Shown piece after piece: positions 17,212 through 27,594 of a DNA stretch of 64,000 nucleotides (position 1 is its first letter; each line of letters begins with the position of its first letter). Position numbers and translations under genes: made by a program. Location: assembly GCF_014699135.1 (NCBI RefSeq), contig NZ_JACOFT010000002.1, positions 62,001 through 126,000 on the forward strand, written 5' to 3'. Under the pieces are notes generated by a model. The model saw only the letters and a program-made list of their open reading frames with translations. It made no database searches and was not told the origin of the DNA. Origin of the DNA: Cognatundibacterium aquatile (GTDB lineage Bacteria; Pseudomonadota; Gammaproteobacteria; Burkholderiales; Burkholderiaceae_D).

Positions 17212-17766
17212 ATGGCTAGCAAAAGTGTTTTGAATGAAGCATCAGAGATTCAGTTAGCGGTAGATTTAGTAAATCTTGGTGCTCGCTTGCAATTATTGGA
17301 GTCTGAAACGTCACTCTCTCGTGAGAGGCTCTTAAAGATTTATAAAGAGCTGAAAGGTGTGTCTCCTCCGAAAGGAATGCTTCCATTTTCAACGGACTGG
17401 TTTACGACCTGGCAACCAAATATCCACTCATCGTTATTTATGAATATCTATAAATATTTGAATGAGCATGCTGAAGTTTCTGGTATTGAAGCTGTTGTTA
17501 AATCTTATCGGCTTTATCTTGAACAGGTTGGTTGTGTATCGCCTGACGATGCTGTGCTGTCTTTGACGAGAGCGTGGACTTTGGTCCGGTTTTTCGAAGG
17601 GAAAATGCTAACATTTGCAAAATGTTCTGAATGCGGCGGTCATTTTGTTGCACATTCATTGGATTTGAATAATCATTATAAGTGTGGGCTGTGTCATGTT
17701 CCCTCCCGCGCAGGTAAAACTAAAAAAACGAGAGAGGCTGACATTCCTTTGGAGATGGTGGCTTAA
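17212..17766 (+). CDS. flhC: flagellar master regulator subunit FlhC
   Basis: A 184-residue FlhC with the zinc site of the family: C138-x2-C141 and C158-x2-C161 (CSEC and CGLC). FlhC gives the DNA-binding specificity of the FlhD4C2 activator. GAGAGG lies five bases before the ATG. It forms an operon with flhD, and a membrane methyltransferase gene starts 22 bp later. Confidence 0.95.
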   Translation: MASKSVLNEASEIQLAVDLVNLGARLQLLESETSLSRERLLKIYKELKGVSPPKGMLPFSTDWFTTWQPNIHSSLFMNIYKYLNEHAEVSGIEAVVKSYRLYLEQVGCVSPDDAVLSLTRAWTLVRFFEGKMLTFAKCSECGGHFVAHSLDLNNHYKCGLCHVPSRAGKTKKTREADIPLEMVA

Positions 17767-17788
17767 TAATTAATTAATAGGAGTTGCT

Positions 17789-18601
17789 TTGGAGGCATTG
17801 CGTGTTAGTCACAAAAGCCATAGTCCTTCAAGCGCTCAGACCAGATATCCTTTACTAAAAGCGCTACTGGTTCAGATTTTATCGTTCGTCGTTTGCTTTT
17901 CTTTTGCGATCATTGTCAAAAATTTTTACGGATACGTATTTAGTCCGTTCACATTTCTTCTTCTTCTTTTATTTCATTCATTTCTGTCTCTCCTAATTTC
18001 ACTTCTGCTTAAATGTGAGTGGTGGTGGAATGTTATTGCATTCATCTTTCCCATTTTTATCTTCTTCGGTTTGTATTTGCAGATTTCGTCTGCGCTTAGC
18101 TTGGTTATCTTTCTTTTTCTTTTTTTTGTTTTCGGCACTACTCTCACTACAAGGGTGCCATATTTTCCATCCCACTCGTCGTTGTCTGAAAGGCTTTTGG
18201 AATTTTTCTCTGATAAAGAAAAGTTGCGGCTGCTTGATGCGGGAAGTGGTTTGGGCGGCTTGATTATTGACTTATCTAAAGCCAGACCGGATTGGAAGTT
18301 AACTGGAGTTGAAATTTCCTCATTTCCCTGGCTGTTTAGTTTTCTAAGGTCAAAAATCTTACGTCGTCAAAACGTCAAATTTCAACTTGGGAGTTACGAA
18401 TATTTAAATTTTGAAAAATTTGATGTTGTTTTTGCTTATTTGTCGCCAGTAGTGATGTCAGAAATTTGGAAAAAGGTGCAATATGAAATGGTGCCTGGAA
18501 GTATTTTTATGAGTTACGAGTTTCCTATTGATGGTGAGCCCCCGAGTTTCGAAATTCAAGTGAGTGAAAAAGGGGAGATATTGTATGTTTGGCAAATGTG
18601 A
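17789..18601 (+). CDS. membrane-anchored SAM-dependent methyltransferase, unknown substrate
   Basis: A 270-residue protein with four predicted transmembrane helices (about 25-46, 53-75, 80-98, 101-118) fused to a class I methyltransferase domain. SAM motif I is LLDAGSGLGG (148-157), followed by an acidic residue in GVEIS and a later FDVVFAYLSP block. The start is TTG with AGGAG five bases upstream. The substrate is unknown. It lies between flhC and motA, 22 bp after flhC, so it is probably controlled with motility genes. Its base composition is more AT-rich than its neighbours in the helical part. Confidence 0.7.
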   Translation: MEALRVSHKSHSPSSAQTRYPLLKALLVQILSFVVCFSFAIIVKNFYGYVFSPFTFLLLLLFHSFLSLLISLLLKCEWWWNVIAFIFPIFIFFGLYLQISSALSLVIFLFLFFVFGTTLTTRVPYFPSHSSLSERLLEFFSDKEKLRLLDAGSGLGGLIIDLSKARPDWKLTGVEISSFPWLFSFLRSKILRRQNVKFQLGSYEYLNFEKFDVVFAYLSPVVMSEIWKKVQYEMVPGSIFMSYEFPIDGEPPSFEIQVSEKGEILYVWQM

Positions 18602-18738
18602 TGTCGAGAGTAAATTCTTTAAAAGAAACATCATTTCTGCATAGATTTACATCAATTTCTGATGATTCCTATCAGTTGGGCTGATATGATTGACGTAAGA
18701 TATTTGAGCGTAATTTTCCAGTCAGGGAGTAAATTTCC

Positions 18739-19599
18739 GTGTTAGTTATTGTTGGTTATATTGTAATTTTAGGGTCTGTGTTTGGTGGCTATGCGCTAGC
18801 AGGTGGGCATCTTGCTGTTTTATTTCAGCCGTTAGAGCTACTTATGATTGGTGGTGCTGCTCTTGGTGCTTCTTTTGTAGGAAATAACGCTAAGAATTTG
18901 AAGGCAACAATTAAGACGTTGCCAAACGTTTTCAAGGGATCCAAATACTCAAAAGCTCTGTATATGGAACTGATGACCATGCTCTTTGATGTGCTGACAA
19001 AAGTGCGGAAAGAAGGGTTGATGTCAATCGAGGGCGATATTGAAAAACCAGAAGAAAGTCCGTTGTTCAGTAAATACCCCTCAATTGTTCATGATCATCA
19101 CATGATGGAATTTATCTGTGATTATTTAAGATTGATGGTGTCAGGAAATATGGATGCTTTTCAGATTGAAAATCTAATGGATAATGAATTGGAAACGCAC
19201 CACCACGAAGGAGCAATGCCTTTTCATTTTATTGCTAGATTGGGAGATGGCTTACCGGCCTTCGGTATTGTTGCTGCGGTGATGGGCGTGGTGCATACCA
19301 TGGAATCTGTTGGTATTCCCCCTGCTGAATTAGGAATTTTAATTGCTCATGCTTTGGTTGGGACTTTTTTGGGTATTTTGATTGCTTATGGATTCGTGGC
19401 ACCGCTTGCAAGTTTGCTGGAGCAGCAATTGGAGGAGTCATCAAAAACTTTTCAATGCATAAAAGTAACTTTGCTCGCCAGTTTGAATGGTTATGCCCCC
19501 GCATTGGCAGTTGAGTTTGGGCGCAAAGTTTTATATTCAACAGAGCGGCCAACTTTTAGTGAGTTGGAAGAGCATATAAAACAATCGAAGTCAAAATAG
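18739..19599 (+). CDS. motA: flagellar motor stator protein MotA
   Basis: A 286-residue MotA of normal length with four membrane helices (about 2-22, 32-50, 170-190, 200-222) and the large cytoplasmic loop between helices 2 and 3. The proline-containing segment MGVVHTMESVGIPPAELG and the following helix are typical of the proton-driven type. With MotB it forms the stator that turns proton flow into torque. The start is GTG with AGGGAG upstream. Its promoter is probably in the 137 bp before it, but no sigma-28 box is visible there. Confidence 0.95.
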   Translation: MLVIVGYIVILGSVFGGYALAGGHLAVLFQPLELLMIGGAALGASFVGNNAKNLKATIKTLPNVFKGSKYSKALYMELMTMLFDVLTKVRKEGLMSIEGDIEKPEESPLFSKYPSIVHDHHMMEFICDYLRLMVSGNMDAFQIENLMDNELETHHHEGAMPFHFIARLGDGLPAFGIVAAVMGVVHTMESVGIPPAELGILIAHALVGTFLGILIAYGFVAPLASLLEQQLEESSKTFQCIKVTLLASLNGYAPALAVEFGRKVLYSTERPTFSELEEHIKQSKSK

Positions 19600-19620
19600 T
19601 GAGTCTAGCAAGGTTTTCCA

Positions 19621-20550
19621 ATGGCAAATGAAGAGCTGCGGCCGATAATAGTAAAGCGGATTAAAAAGTCTGGTGGCGGCCACCATGGCGGCGCGTGGAA
19701 AATTGCCTATGCTGATTTTGTGACCGCAATGATGGCATTTTTTCTCCTTATGTGGCTTCTTGGATCTACGGCAAAGGGAAACTTGCAAGGTATTTCTGAA
19801 TATTTTCAGACTCCGCTAAAAGTCGCAATGGCTGGCGGTGATGGTAGTGGTGATAGCTCGAGCGTAATTAAAGGTGGGGGGAAGGATCTTAGTTTGCGTG
19901 AGGGGCAGAACCGTAAAGGTGATATCGAGTCCCAGAAGCGCTCGTATAACCTTCAGGCTGCCGAGGCTGCGTTAGCAAAAGCTGATGCAGATAGGCTTAA
20001 AGCTTTGAAGGGGAAAATCGAAGCGGCAATTGAGTCCAATTCCACGTTGAAAATGTATAAAAAGCAGTTACTGCTGGATATAACCACTGAGGGTTTGCGT
20101 ATCCAGATGGTTGATGAGCAGAATCGCCCAATGTTTGCATTGGCAAAAGCTGAATTGCAACCTTATACAAAAGAGATCTTGCATGAGATAGGCAAAGCGT
20201 TAAATGAGGTACCGAATAAAATCAGTTTGTCTGGACATACCGATTCGGCTCCTTATGGCTTGGGGGAAAAGGGATATAGCAACTGGGAGTTATCAGCTGA
20301 TCGGGCGAATGCATCCAGGCGCGAGTTGATTTTTGGAGGGATGGACGAGTCTAAGGTTTTGCGGGTTGTGGGTTTATCCTCGTCTGTTTTATTTGACAAG
20401 CAAGACCCGCTCAATCCGATTAATCGGCGGATTAGTATTATTGTGATGAATAAGAAGGCTGAAGAATCTGCATCGCAGGATGGTGGTGCTGTTGAGGTGG
20501 TAAATCAGGCAGATTCAAGCGCTGAAGTTTCTGTTAAGTCTGCAAAGTAA
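19621..20550 (+). CDS. motB: flagellar motor stator protein MotB
   Basis: A 309-residue MotB. A short cytoplasmic basic N-terminus is followed by one membrane helix (about 29-48) with the proton-carrying Asp32 in AYADFVTAMMAF, then a periplasmic plug/linker and an OmpA-like peptidoglycan-binding domain (SGHTDSAPY, then NRRISIIV). It anchors the stator to the cell wall. It is in one operon with motA, 21 bp apart. Confidence 0.95.
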   Translation: MANEELRPIIVKRIKKSGGGHHGGAWKIAYADFVTAMMAFFLLMWLLGSTAKGNLQGISEYFQTPLKVAMAGGDGSGDSSSVIKGGGKDLSLREGQNRKGDIESQKRSYNLQAAEAALAKADADRLKALKGKIEAAIESNSTLKMYKKQLLLDITTEGLRIQMVDEQNRPMFALAKAELQPYTKEILHEIGKALNEVPNKISLSGHTDSAPYGLGEKGYSNWELSADRANASRRELIFGGMDESKVLRVVGLSSSVLFDKQDPLNPINRRISIIVMNKKAEESASQDGGAVEVVNQADSSAEVSVKSAK

Positions 20551-20600
20551 CTTTTAATTGCACTTAGCCATTGAAAAATTATGCAGAGAGGATGCTTAAG

Positions 20601-21149
20601 ATGTCCGAAAAGAAACTGTTGAGTTCTCAGGTAAAGCAGTTGTTAACGGGAGTGTCGGATCATGGAAACGCCCATCTTTCTGAGGTTGAAACCGACTTGG
20701 CGCAAACGGCAATTTTGCTAGGTGAGGCTATTGAAAAACTTAGTGCCAGTTTTTTTGCGCTTCACTCTGCGATTTTGAAGGAGCAAGAAGAAATTCAACT
20801 GATCATTAATTCGGGTCTGATTTCTGACGCCACAAGCGATAGATTGAAAACAATTCAAATTGAAATTGCTACCCATGTTAACGCTGCAGTAACTGGTTTG
20901 CAGTTTCAGGACATGACGAGTCAATTACTTTCCCGAACGATGCAACGCTGTGAGGGGCTTAGAGAAGTGTTAACAACATTAGGCTTATTTGGGGGAGATG
21001 TCACACTGGATATTGACAGTGATGATATCGCTTGTCTTTTGAAAGAAACCACCTCCCGACTCGAAAAACAGAGCGCTGATCTGCAGAATTTGTTGAGAAA
21101 GGCAGTTCATCAGAAACATTTGGAAAGCGGAGATGTTGAGCTGTTTTAA
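20601..21149 (+). CDS. small CheZ-like chemotaxis protein (FQDMTSQ motif)
   Basis: A 182-residue, mostly helical protein. LQFQDMTSQLL (100-110) resembles the catalytic helix of CheZ (QDFQDLTGQVI), and the pair that attacks phospho-CheY is kept (Asp104 and Gln108, spaced as Asp143 and Gln147 in E. coli). The C-terminus ends SGDVELF, nearly the tail of CheD in this operon (GGEVDLF). The protein is shorter than CheZ (214-253). It heads the che genes, 54 bp before a cheY, so a role as CheY phosphatase is likely but inferred. ATG 20601 fits the ribosome-binding site GAGAGGA; ATG 20592 is in frame but too close. Confidence 0.65.
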   Translation: MSEKKLLSSQVKQLLTGVSDHGNAHLSEVETDLAQTAILLGEAIEKLSASFFALHSAILKEQEEIQLIINSGLISDATSDRLKTIQIEIATHVNAAVTGLQFQDMTSQLLSRTMQRCEGLREVLTTLGLFGGDVTLDIDSDDIACLLKETTSRLEKQSADLQNLLRKAVHQKHLESGDVELF

Positions 21150-21203
21150 GTTGCACTTCGGGCTTTCAGGTATGTTGCATTTAATTCGAAAAATGGAGTA
21201 ATT

Positions 21204-21569
21204 ATGGCCAAAACGATTTTAGCGGTAGATGACTCTGGTTCATTGAGGCAGATGGTTGCATTTAGTTTAAAGGCTGCCGGGTATCAGGTAATTGAAGCGG
21301 TTGATGGGCAAGATGGCCTTGAAAAGGCCAGAAATCAAGTAGTGGATCTTGTTTTAACTGATCAGAATATGCCAAGAATGGATGGGTTGACTTTAATTAA
21401 ATCGTTAAGAGGATTGGCCACTTACCAAAGAGTGCCAATTCTGATGTTGACCACCGAGTCTAGCGATGACATGAAATCTAAAGGACGTGCAGCTGGTGCA
21501 AACGGTTGGTTGGTAAAACCTTTTGATCCTCAAAAGCTCACAGAAGTCGTTAAAAAAGTAATAGGCTGA
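21204..21569 (+). CDS. cheY: chemotaxis response regulator CheY (first copy)
   Basis: A 121-residue single receiver domain with the acidic pair DD at residues 9-10, phosphorylation site Asp53, Thr83/84 and Lys105. It is closer in appearance to the short PilG/CheY types than the second CheY of this operon (28.8 kb). It is phosphorylated by CheA. Its position between the CheZ-like gene and cheA suggests that it is a phosphate sink or motor-binding output of the same system. Confidence 0.9.
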   Translation: MAKTILAVDDSGSLRQMVAFSLKAAGYQVIEAVDGQDGLEKARNQVVDLVLTDQNMPRMDGLTLIKSLRGLATYQRVPILMLTTESSDDMKSKGRAAGANGWLVKPFDPQKLTEVVKKVIG

Positions 21570-21605
21570 TTTTCAGTTTATTAATGTATATCCCGGAGTT
21601 TAATA

Positions 21606-23660
21606 ATGACGATTGACATGAGTCAGTTTTTTCAAGTCTTTTTTGACGAGGCGGATGAACTTCTTGCCGAAATGGAAAAGCTGCTGCTTGCCGTCGATGT
21701 TTTGTCCCCTGAGCCAGAGGACTTAAATGCTATTTTTCGTACAGCCCACTCAATAAAGGGAGGAGCATCTACTTTTGGGCTCAATGACATGAGTGAAGTG
21801 ACTCATGTTTTAGAATCCCTGTTAGATAAAATCAGAAAAGGTGAAATGGCGTTGACTGCTGAGCACGTTGATGCATTTCTTATTGCAAAAGATATTTTGA
21901 AAATGCAGGTGAACGGTCATCGGCTTGGCACCCCGGTGGATCAGGATGCCGTTGGTGACGCCAGAATGCTGTTGCAATCTTTTTCAAATGAGGCTGTGCC
22001 AGTTGTCGCTCCTGTCCCACCCCCACCAACTCCGGTTACCGAGTTGGATAATACTGAATATAAATCTGCATTCAAAATTGCAATGACAGGTTTGAGTGAG
22101 AACGATGCAAAGGCGTTACAAGTTGAGCTGGAGTTGCTTGGATCGATTTCTCAGATCGAATCTGAATCAGATAAAACTATTTTTTATCTGAGCACGAATG
22201 AAGCAGCTGACGATATCGTTTCTATTTGCTTATTTATTCTGAATCCGGATTGCTTTACCGTTACAGAAGTACCACTCTCTACGCAAGCTACCCAAAAAAA
22301 TAAGGAGAAAACTGAGGATGAATTGGGGTACGGCTTTTTTGAGCCACTTGATTCTATGTTCCCTCCTTTAGAGTCAGCTTCGGATTCAGATAAAGCCACT
22401 GAACTGGTAATGCAAGCTAACAGTATTGCTTCGTCTGTAAATCATCTTGAGAAGAAAAGTTCAGTAAAGAAAGACGCAGAAAAGCATATTGCCTCTCAAG
22501 AAACTTCAACAATCCGTGTGGGAATAGAGAAAGTCGATCAGCTCATTAATTTAATTGGCGAGCTTGTCATTACTCAGGCGATGCTTGAGCAGCGAACACA
22601 GGAGTTAGATCCTATCGTTCACGAGCGCATATTGGGGAGTGTCGCGCACTTAACGCGGAATACGCGTGATCTGCAAGAGGCAGTCATGTCAATTCGCATG
22701 ATGCCGATGGATTATGTTTTTTCTCGTTTTCCACGCATGGTGAGAGACCTTGCGACAAAGCTAGGTAAAAAAGTCGATTTTATTACCCACGGGGCATCGA
22801 CTGAGCTGGATAAAGGTTTGATCGAGAGAATCGTTGATCCTTTGACGCATTTGGTGCGAAATAGTATCGATCACGGGATAGAAATACCAGCAATCAGAAC
22901 GCAAAGTGGTAAAAGTGAAATTGGAAAATTGTCTCTGTCTGCCGTACATCAGGGTGGAAATATTGTCATAGAAGTGAGTGATGACGGTGGCGGACTGAAT
23001 CGCGAAAGAATACTTTCAAAGGCTCGTGAAAATGGCTTAGTGGCGCCGGATTCGATGTCAGATTCTGACGTATGGCAACTTATTTTTGCTCCAGGATTTT
23101 CGACAGCAGAAATTGTGACAGATGTTTCCGGACGTGGTGTCGGTATGGATGTCGTTAAGAGAAACATCTCTGCGATGGGAGGTGTTGTTGATATTCGTTC
23201 TGCGATGGGGCTGGGCACTACCATAACTATTTCGTTACCGTTGACATTAGCGATTTTGGATGGGATGTCAATTAAGCTCGGTGACGAAATATACATATTG
23301 CCACTTGGTTTTGTTGTCGAATCGCTGCAGCCTGCCGCCGTAGATGTCAAAGAGGTCAGTGGTAAAGGAACCGTTGTTAAGGTCAGAGATGAATACTTAC
23401 CTTTAGTTCCTCTTTATCAGCGCTTCAATTTAACGCCTAAATTTCTTAATCCGTCAGAAGGTATTCTCGTCATTGTTGAAGTGGATGGGAAAAAAGCAGC
23501 TTTATTTGTTGATGATTTGGTGGGGCAACAACAAGTCGTTGTTAAAAATATTGAGTCAAATTATAAAAAAGTGCCGGGAATTTCTGGCGCAACAATTTTG
23601 GGCGATGGAGGCGTTGCTCTTATTCTGGATGTTTCTGCATTGCTCCGGTCAAATAGATAG
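21606..23660 (+). CDS. cheA: chemotaxis histidine kinase CheA (first copy)
   Basis: A 684-residue CheA. P1 domain with phosphorylated His48 in [12 protein letters not shown]; a P2-like segment (about 145-230); P3 dimerisation helices near 300-370; P4 ATPase with N box [12 protein letters not shown]1 DDGGGL, and the GFSTAE...GRGVGMDVV block; and a C-terminal P5 CheW-like domain ending LLRSNR. It passes phosphate to CheY and CheB in receptor arrays. It stands between cheY and cheW in the main operon. Confidence 0.95.
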   Translation: MTIDMSQFFQVFFDEADELLAEMEKLLLAVDVLSPEPEDLNAIFRTAHSIKGGASTFGLNDMSEVTHVLESLLDKIRKGEMALTAEHVDAFLIAKDILKMQVNGHRLGTPVDQDAVGDARMLLQSFSNEAVPVVAPVPPPPTPVTELDNTEYKSAFKIAMTGLSENDAKALQVELELLGSISQIESESDKTIFYLSTNEAADDIVSICLFILNPDCFTVTEVPLSTQATQKNKEKTEDELGYGFFEPLDSMFPPLESASDSDKATELVMQANSIASSVNHLEKKSSVKKDAEKHIASQETSTIRVGIEKVDQLINLIGELVITQAMLEQRTQELDPIVHERILGSVAHLTRNTRDLQEAVMSIRMMPMDYVFSRFPRMVRDLATKLGKKVDFITHGASTELDKGLIERIVDPLTHLVRNSIDHGIEIPAIRTQSGKSEIGKLSLSAVHQGGNIVIEVSDDGGGLNRERILSKARENGLVAPDSMSDSDVWQLIFAPGFSTAEIVTDVSGRGVGMDVVKRNISAMGGVVDIRSAMGLGTTITISLPLTLAILDGMSIKLGDEIYILPLGFVVESLQPAAVDVKEVSGKGTVVKVRDEYLPLVPLYQRFNLTPKFLNPSEGILVIVEVDGKKAALFVDDLVGQQQVVVKNIESNYKKVPGISGATILGDGGVALILDVSALLRSNR

Positions 23661-23692
23661 TCATAGTTAGAAATGTAAATAAAGGATTGAAA

Positions 23693-24208
23693 ATGTCACA
23701 ATCGACACAATTAGCCAACGAAACTAAATCTTCCGCTCACGAAGGGAATTCTGATGTCGCGGGCAATGAGTTTCTTGCGTTTACCCTGGGAAATGAGGAA
23801 TACGGCATCGATATTTTAAAAGTCCAGGAAATTCGTGGGTACGAAGCAGTCACCAGGATTGCAAATGCGCCCGAATTTTTGAAGGGCGTGATTAATCTGC
23901 GAGGAATTATCGTTCCGGTTGTAGACATGAGAATTAAGTTTAATCTGGGAAGCCCGACTTACGATCAATTTACAGTTGTCATCATTTTAAACATTGAAGG
24001 CAGAATTGTTGGGATGGTGGTGGACAGTGTGTCAGATGTCACTACCTTATTGCCTAGTCAGGTCAGGCCTGCGCCAGAAATGGGAACCACCTTCAGCACA
24101 GATTTTCTGATTGGTTTAGGGACGTTAGAAGATCGAATGCTGATTCTGGTTGATATAGATAAATTGATGTCTAGCCCAGAAATGGGGCTCGTTGATCAAT
24201 TAGCTTAG
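23693..24208 (+). CDS. cheW: chemotaxis adaptor CheW
   Basis: A 171-residue CheW, SH3-like double barrel, with [31 protein letters not shown] and VVDMRIKF, all family hallmarks. It couples receptors to the kinase CheA. ATG 23693 is chosen because AAGGA lies six bases upstream; a TTG two codons earlier would overlap that site. It lies 33 bp after cheA. Confidence 0.95.
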   Translation: MSQSTQLANETKSSAHEGNSDVAGNEFLAFTLGNEEYGIDILKVQEIRGYEAVTRIANAPEFLKGVINLRGIIVPVVDMRIKFNLGSPTYDQFTVVIILNIEGRIVGMVVDSVSDVTTLLPSQVRPAPEMGTTFSTDFLIGLGTLEDRMLILVDIDKLMSSPEMGLVDQLA

Positions 24209-24270
24209 GTAGTAAATTTTTCTTTAAGATCATAATAAAAACAGAATAACTGTTTATCAGGGAGATAGTT

Positions 24271-25971
24271 GTGAATTTACGTAATTTGAAAATTGGTACT
24301 CGTTTAGCTTTAGGATTCGCCCTTATTCTTGGCGGTATTGTTGTGGTGATGTTGCTGGTCAACGCATTGAATGCGTCGAATCGTAAAGATATGTCGGAAA
24401 ACTTGCGCCTGGCAAACCAAAAGCAGGCACTGGCTAATCTGATGAAAAGCTCTCTTTATGAAAGTGGAATTGCAATGCGTAATATCGGTATCCAATCGGA
24501 TGTCGGTGAGATGCAAAAAGAAGAAGGACGAGTCAAGGCCCAGCGTAAGTTATACGATGATTCAAAAGAGAAAATTTCAGCTTTAGGATTAAGTGACGAC
24601 GAAAAAAAGATCGTTGACGAGATAGCTAAATTAGATAAAGAAGCCTCAGGCCCTTTTAAAGACGCGGTTGGCCAAGCTTTGGCTTTTAACGCTGAGGGGG
24701 CAGTAAAAATAATTGCAACGGTTTTAGACCCAATTAGTAATAAACAAATTATTGAAATCAATAAGTTGGTTGAGCTACAGGCCGTCGCTGCTACTCAGGC
24801 ATTTGATCGTGCAGACTCTGCGGCTAAAAAGTTGTCTTACATTCTTTATGTGATTCTGGTTTTTGCGCTCGGTATAGGTGCATTGATCGCGTGGATACTG
24901 ACTAACAGCATCACTAAACCTTTATCTGAAGCGCTTGGTTTGGCTGAAACAGTTGCCAGCGGTGATTTGTGTAGTGATGTTGTTGTTGCTGGTAGTGATG
25001 AGGTCTCGTCGCTACTGCTCGCGCTGAAAAATATGAACAGCAGCTTGGCCGCAACCGTTGGCAAAGTTAGGGAAGGAACCGAAACAATTACTTTCGCTGC
25101 TCAGGAAATCGCGTCCGGAAATGCAGATCTTTCCCAACGCACTGAATCTCAAGCGAGTTCTTTAGAAGAAACTGCCAGTTCTATCGAAGAGTTGACAAGT
25201 ACAGTGAAGCAAAATGCAGACAATGCGCGGCAGGCAAATCAGTTGGTCGTATCTGCGACCGGTGTTGCAGTTAAAGGTGGCGCTGTTGTCGGTCAGGTTG
25301 TGAATACCATGGGATCAATTAAAGACAGTTCGAGAAAAATTGTCGATATTATTGGTGTTATTGATGGGATTGCTTTTCAAACGAATATTCTCGCGTTGAA
25401 TGCCGCAGTTGAGGCAGCCAGGGCGGGGGAGCAGGGGCGAGGCTTTGCGGTTGTTGCAGCTGAAGTGAGAAATTTAGCTCAACGCAGTGCTGGCGCAGCA
25501 AAAGAAATTAAATCCTTAATTGACGACTCGGTTGATAAGGTTGATCAAGGAAGTAAGCTGGTGGATGAGGCTGGTAAAACGATGGATGAAATCGTCACTA
25601 GCGTCCAGCATGTTGCCGATATCATGAGCGAAATAGCTGCTGCAAGTCAGGAGCAAAGCGCTGGAATTGAACAAGTCAATCTGGCAATTACTCAGATGGA
25701 TGAAATGACTCAGCAAAATGCTGCGTTAGTTGAGCAGGCCGCAGCTGCAGCTGAAAGTATGGAGGAGCAAGCTGTCGAATTGGCTAGAGCTGTAAGTGTA
25801 TTTAAATTGTCTAATTCGCTGCAGCCAGTGGTCAGACCTGTTGCGCAATATCGTGAGTCGGTAGTCAAACCAAATCAGGTTAAACCAGCGGCATTGCCTT
25901 CGGCCACAAAAAACACAGAAGCTTCTAATGTTAAGAAGGTTGCTGCAGATGACTCGTGGGAAGAGTTTTGA
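24271..25971 (+). CDS. methyl-accepting chemotaxis protein
   Basis: A 566-residue transducer. TM1 is at about 12-32, a periplasmic four-helix-bundle-like domain follows (33-188), TM2 at about 189-211, HAMP at 212-265, and the cytoplasmic hairpin with the tip [20 protein letters not shown]. The C-terminus is DSWEEF, a tethering pentapeptide of the NWETF type that recruits CheR and CheB. This is the 36-heptad Tsr/Tar class. The GTG start has GGGAG six bases upstream. The ligand is unknown. Confidence 0.92.
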   Translation: MNLRNLKIGTRLALGFALILGGIVVVMLLVNALNASNRKDMSENLRLANQKQALANLMKSSLYESGIAMRNIGIQSDVGEMQKEEGRVKAQRKLYDDSKEKISALGLSDDEKKIVDEIAKLDKEASGPFKDAVGQALAFNAEGAVKIIATVLDPISNKQIIEINKLVELQAVAATQAFDRADSAAKKLSYILYVILVFALGIGALIAWILTNSITKPLSEALGLAETVASGDLCSDVVVAGSDEVSSLLLALKNMNSSLAATVGKVREGTETITFAAQEIASGNADLSQRTESQASSLEETASSIEELTSTVKQNADNARQANQLVVSATGVAVKGGAVVGQVVNTMGSIKDSSRKIVDIIGVIDGIAFQTNILALNAAVEAARAGEQGRGFAVVAAEVRNLAQRSAGAAKEIKSLIDDSVDKVDQGSKLVDEAGKTMDEIVTSVQHVADIMSEIAAASQEQSAGIEQVNLAITQMDEMTQQNAALVEQAAAAAESMEEQAVELARAVSVFKLSNSLQPVVRPVAQYRESVVKPNQVKPAALPSATKNTEASNVKKVAADDSWEEF

Positions 25972-26054
25972 TTTTTAATTAATGCGTGTTCGTATGTGGA
26001 CCCGGGTGTTCTTTGGTGCTTAATAAGTTCTGAGTTTAGTTTTGAAAGTCTTTG

Positions 26055-26954
26055 ATGAGAAATATTGGCGCAAAAGAGAGATCGGAAAACTCAAAGGAGT
26101 TTGAATTTCACGCTCGTGACTTTGATCGTGTGAGAGAGCTGATATATAAGAGGGCAGGCATATCTCTCGCCGATAGCAAGCAAGAGATGGTTTATAGTCG
26201 TCTCGCAAGGCGTTTACGGGCGACAGGAATAAATTCATTCTCGGATTATCTGAACAGTTTGGAGAGAGAGCACGATAGTTTGGAGTGGGAGGCTTTTACG
26301 AATGCCTTAACTACAAATTTGACATCCTTTTTTCGGGAAGAACACCATTTCCCTATTCTTGCGGATTTTGTAAAACATCGTAAGCAACCAATTCAAATTT
26401 GGTGTTCCGCCAGCTCTACCGGAGAGGAGCCGTATTCGATCGCCATGACTCTTTGTGAGGCCTTTGGTACTTTGCGTCCCCCAGCGCATATCGTGGCTAC
26501 GGATATTGATACTAACGTTTTGAATACTGCGTCGAAAGGTGTTTATAACATCGACAGGGTAGAGAAATTATCTCCAGATCGGGTGAAAAAATTTTTCCTT
26601 AAAGGAAAAGGTAACCAAGATGGACTTGTCAGAGTAAGGCAAGAGCTAATCGATATGATTACCTTCAAACAGCTTAATTTGCTTGCTGATAGTTGGCCGC
26701 TGTCAGGGGAGTTTGACGCGATTTTTTGTCGAAACGTGATGATCTATTTTGATAAGCCCACTCAGGGCAAAATTCTCAGGAAATTCGTTCCATTAATGAA
26801 GCACGATGCATTATTGTTCGCGGGACATTCTGAGAATTTTTTATACGTGTCGGATGATTTTAAGTTGAAGGGGAAAACCGTGTACGAGCTTTCTTCTGGT
26901 AATGCTGCCAATGGACGAGTTGCAACAAATCATTTGCACAAAGGTAGCTTATGA
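26055..26954 (+). CDS. cheR: chemotaxis protein methyltransferase CheR
   Basis: A 299-residue CheR with the N-terminal helical domain, then the SAM-binding fold: IWCSASSTGEEPYSIAMTL and IFCRNVMIYFDK are family signatures. It methylates glutamates on receptors, using the C-terminal pentapeptide of the MCP upstream as a docking site. ATG 26055 is preferred to the adjacent TTG. The ribosome-binding site is weak. It overlaps cheD by four bases (ATGA). Confidence 0.94.
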   Translation: MRNIGAKERSENSKEFEFHARDFDRVRELIYKRAGISLADSKQEMVYSRLARRLRATGINSFSDYLNSLEREHDSLEWEAFTNALTTNLTSFFREEHHFPILADFVKHRKQPIQIWCSASSTGEEPYSIAMTLCEAFGTLRPPAHIVATDIDTNVLNTASKGVYNIDRVEKLSPDRVKKFFLKGKGNQDGLVRVRQELIDMITFKQLNLLADSWPLSGEFDAIFCRNVMIYFDKPTQGKILRKFVPLMKHDALLFAGHSENFLYVSDDFKLKGKTVYELSSGNAANGRVATNHLHKGSL

Positions 26955-27559
26955 GTAAGTTGAGTGAAGAGCATTTTGCAACAAACGTATATTTTGACAG
27001 GACGTTTGATTGTGATGCCGCAAAAATTTTGCCAGGAGAGTTTTATTTCACGAACAAAGACATGTTGATCGTGACGGTTCTTGGCTCTTGTGTTTCTGCT
27101 TGCATTCGTGATCGTGTGACTGGAGTAGGGGGGATGAATCATTTTATGCTCCCGGATACCGGTGGGGATGCAGATAATCCTGTTTCTGCCTCTATGCGTT
27201 ACGGTACCTATGCAATGGAGGTGCTTATTAATGAGCTACTGAAAGCTGGTGCGAAGCGAGAAAACATGGAAGCAAAAGTTTTTGGTGGTGGAAATGTGTT
27301 GCGTGGTTTTACAGCTATCAACGTAGGTGAAAGAAATGCAAAGTTCGTCCTGGATTACTTAAGGGCGGAGCGCATGCGTGTGATTGCGGAGGATCTGAAT
27401 GATATCTATCCTCGCAAAGTATATTTTTTTCCAAAAACGGGTAAGGTTCTCGTCAAAAAATTAAAAGTAGAACACAATGACACACTGAGAAAACGTGAGC
27501 AGGATTATGCAAGTCGCTTAAAAACGACCTCTGTGGGTGGGGAAGTCGATTTGTTTTAA
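26951..27559 (+). CDS. cheD: chemoreceptor glutamine deamidase CheD
   Basis: A 202-residue CheD. The catalytic Cys is in VTVLGSCVSACI, the His in GGMNHFMLPD, and the Thr in the following block. It deamidates glutamines on receptors and, in other species, helps CheC-type phosphatases. The C-terminal GGEVDLF tail is nearly shared with the CheZ-like protein at 20.6 kb. AAGG lies six bases before the ATG, inside the end of cheR. Confidence 0.94.
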   Translation: MSKLSEEHFATNVYFDRTFDCDAAKILPGEFYFTNKDMLIVTVLGSCVSACIRDRVTGVGGMNHFMLPDTGGDADNPVSASMRYGTYAMEVLINELLKAGAKRENMEAKVFGGGNVLRGFTAINVGERNAKFVLDYLRAERMRVIAEDLNDIYPRKVYFFPKTGKVLVKKLKVEHNDTLRKREQDYASRLKTTSVGGEVDLF

Positions 27560-27594
27560 TTTTGACCTGAACTTTTTGTAAGCTTCAGGCGAAT

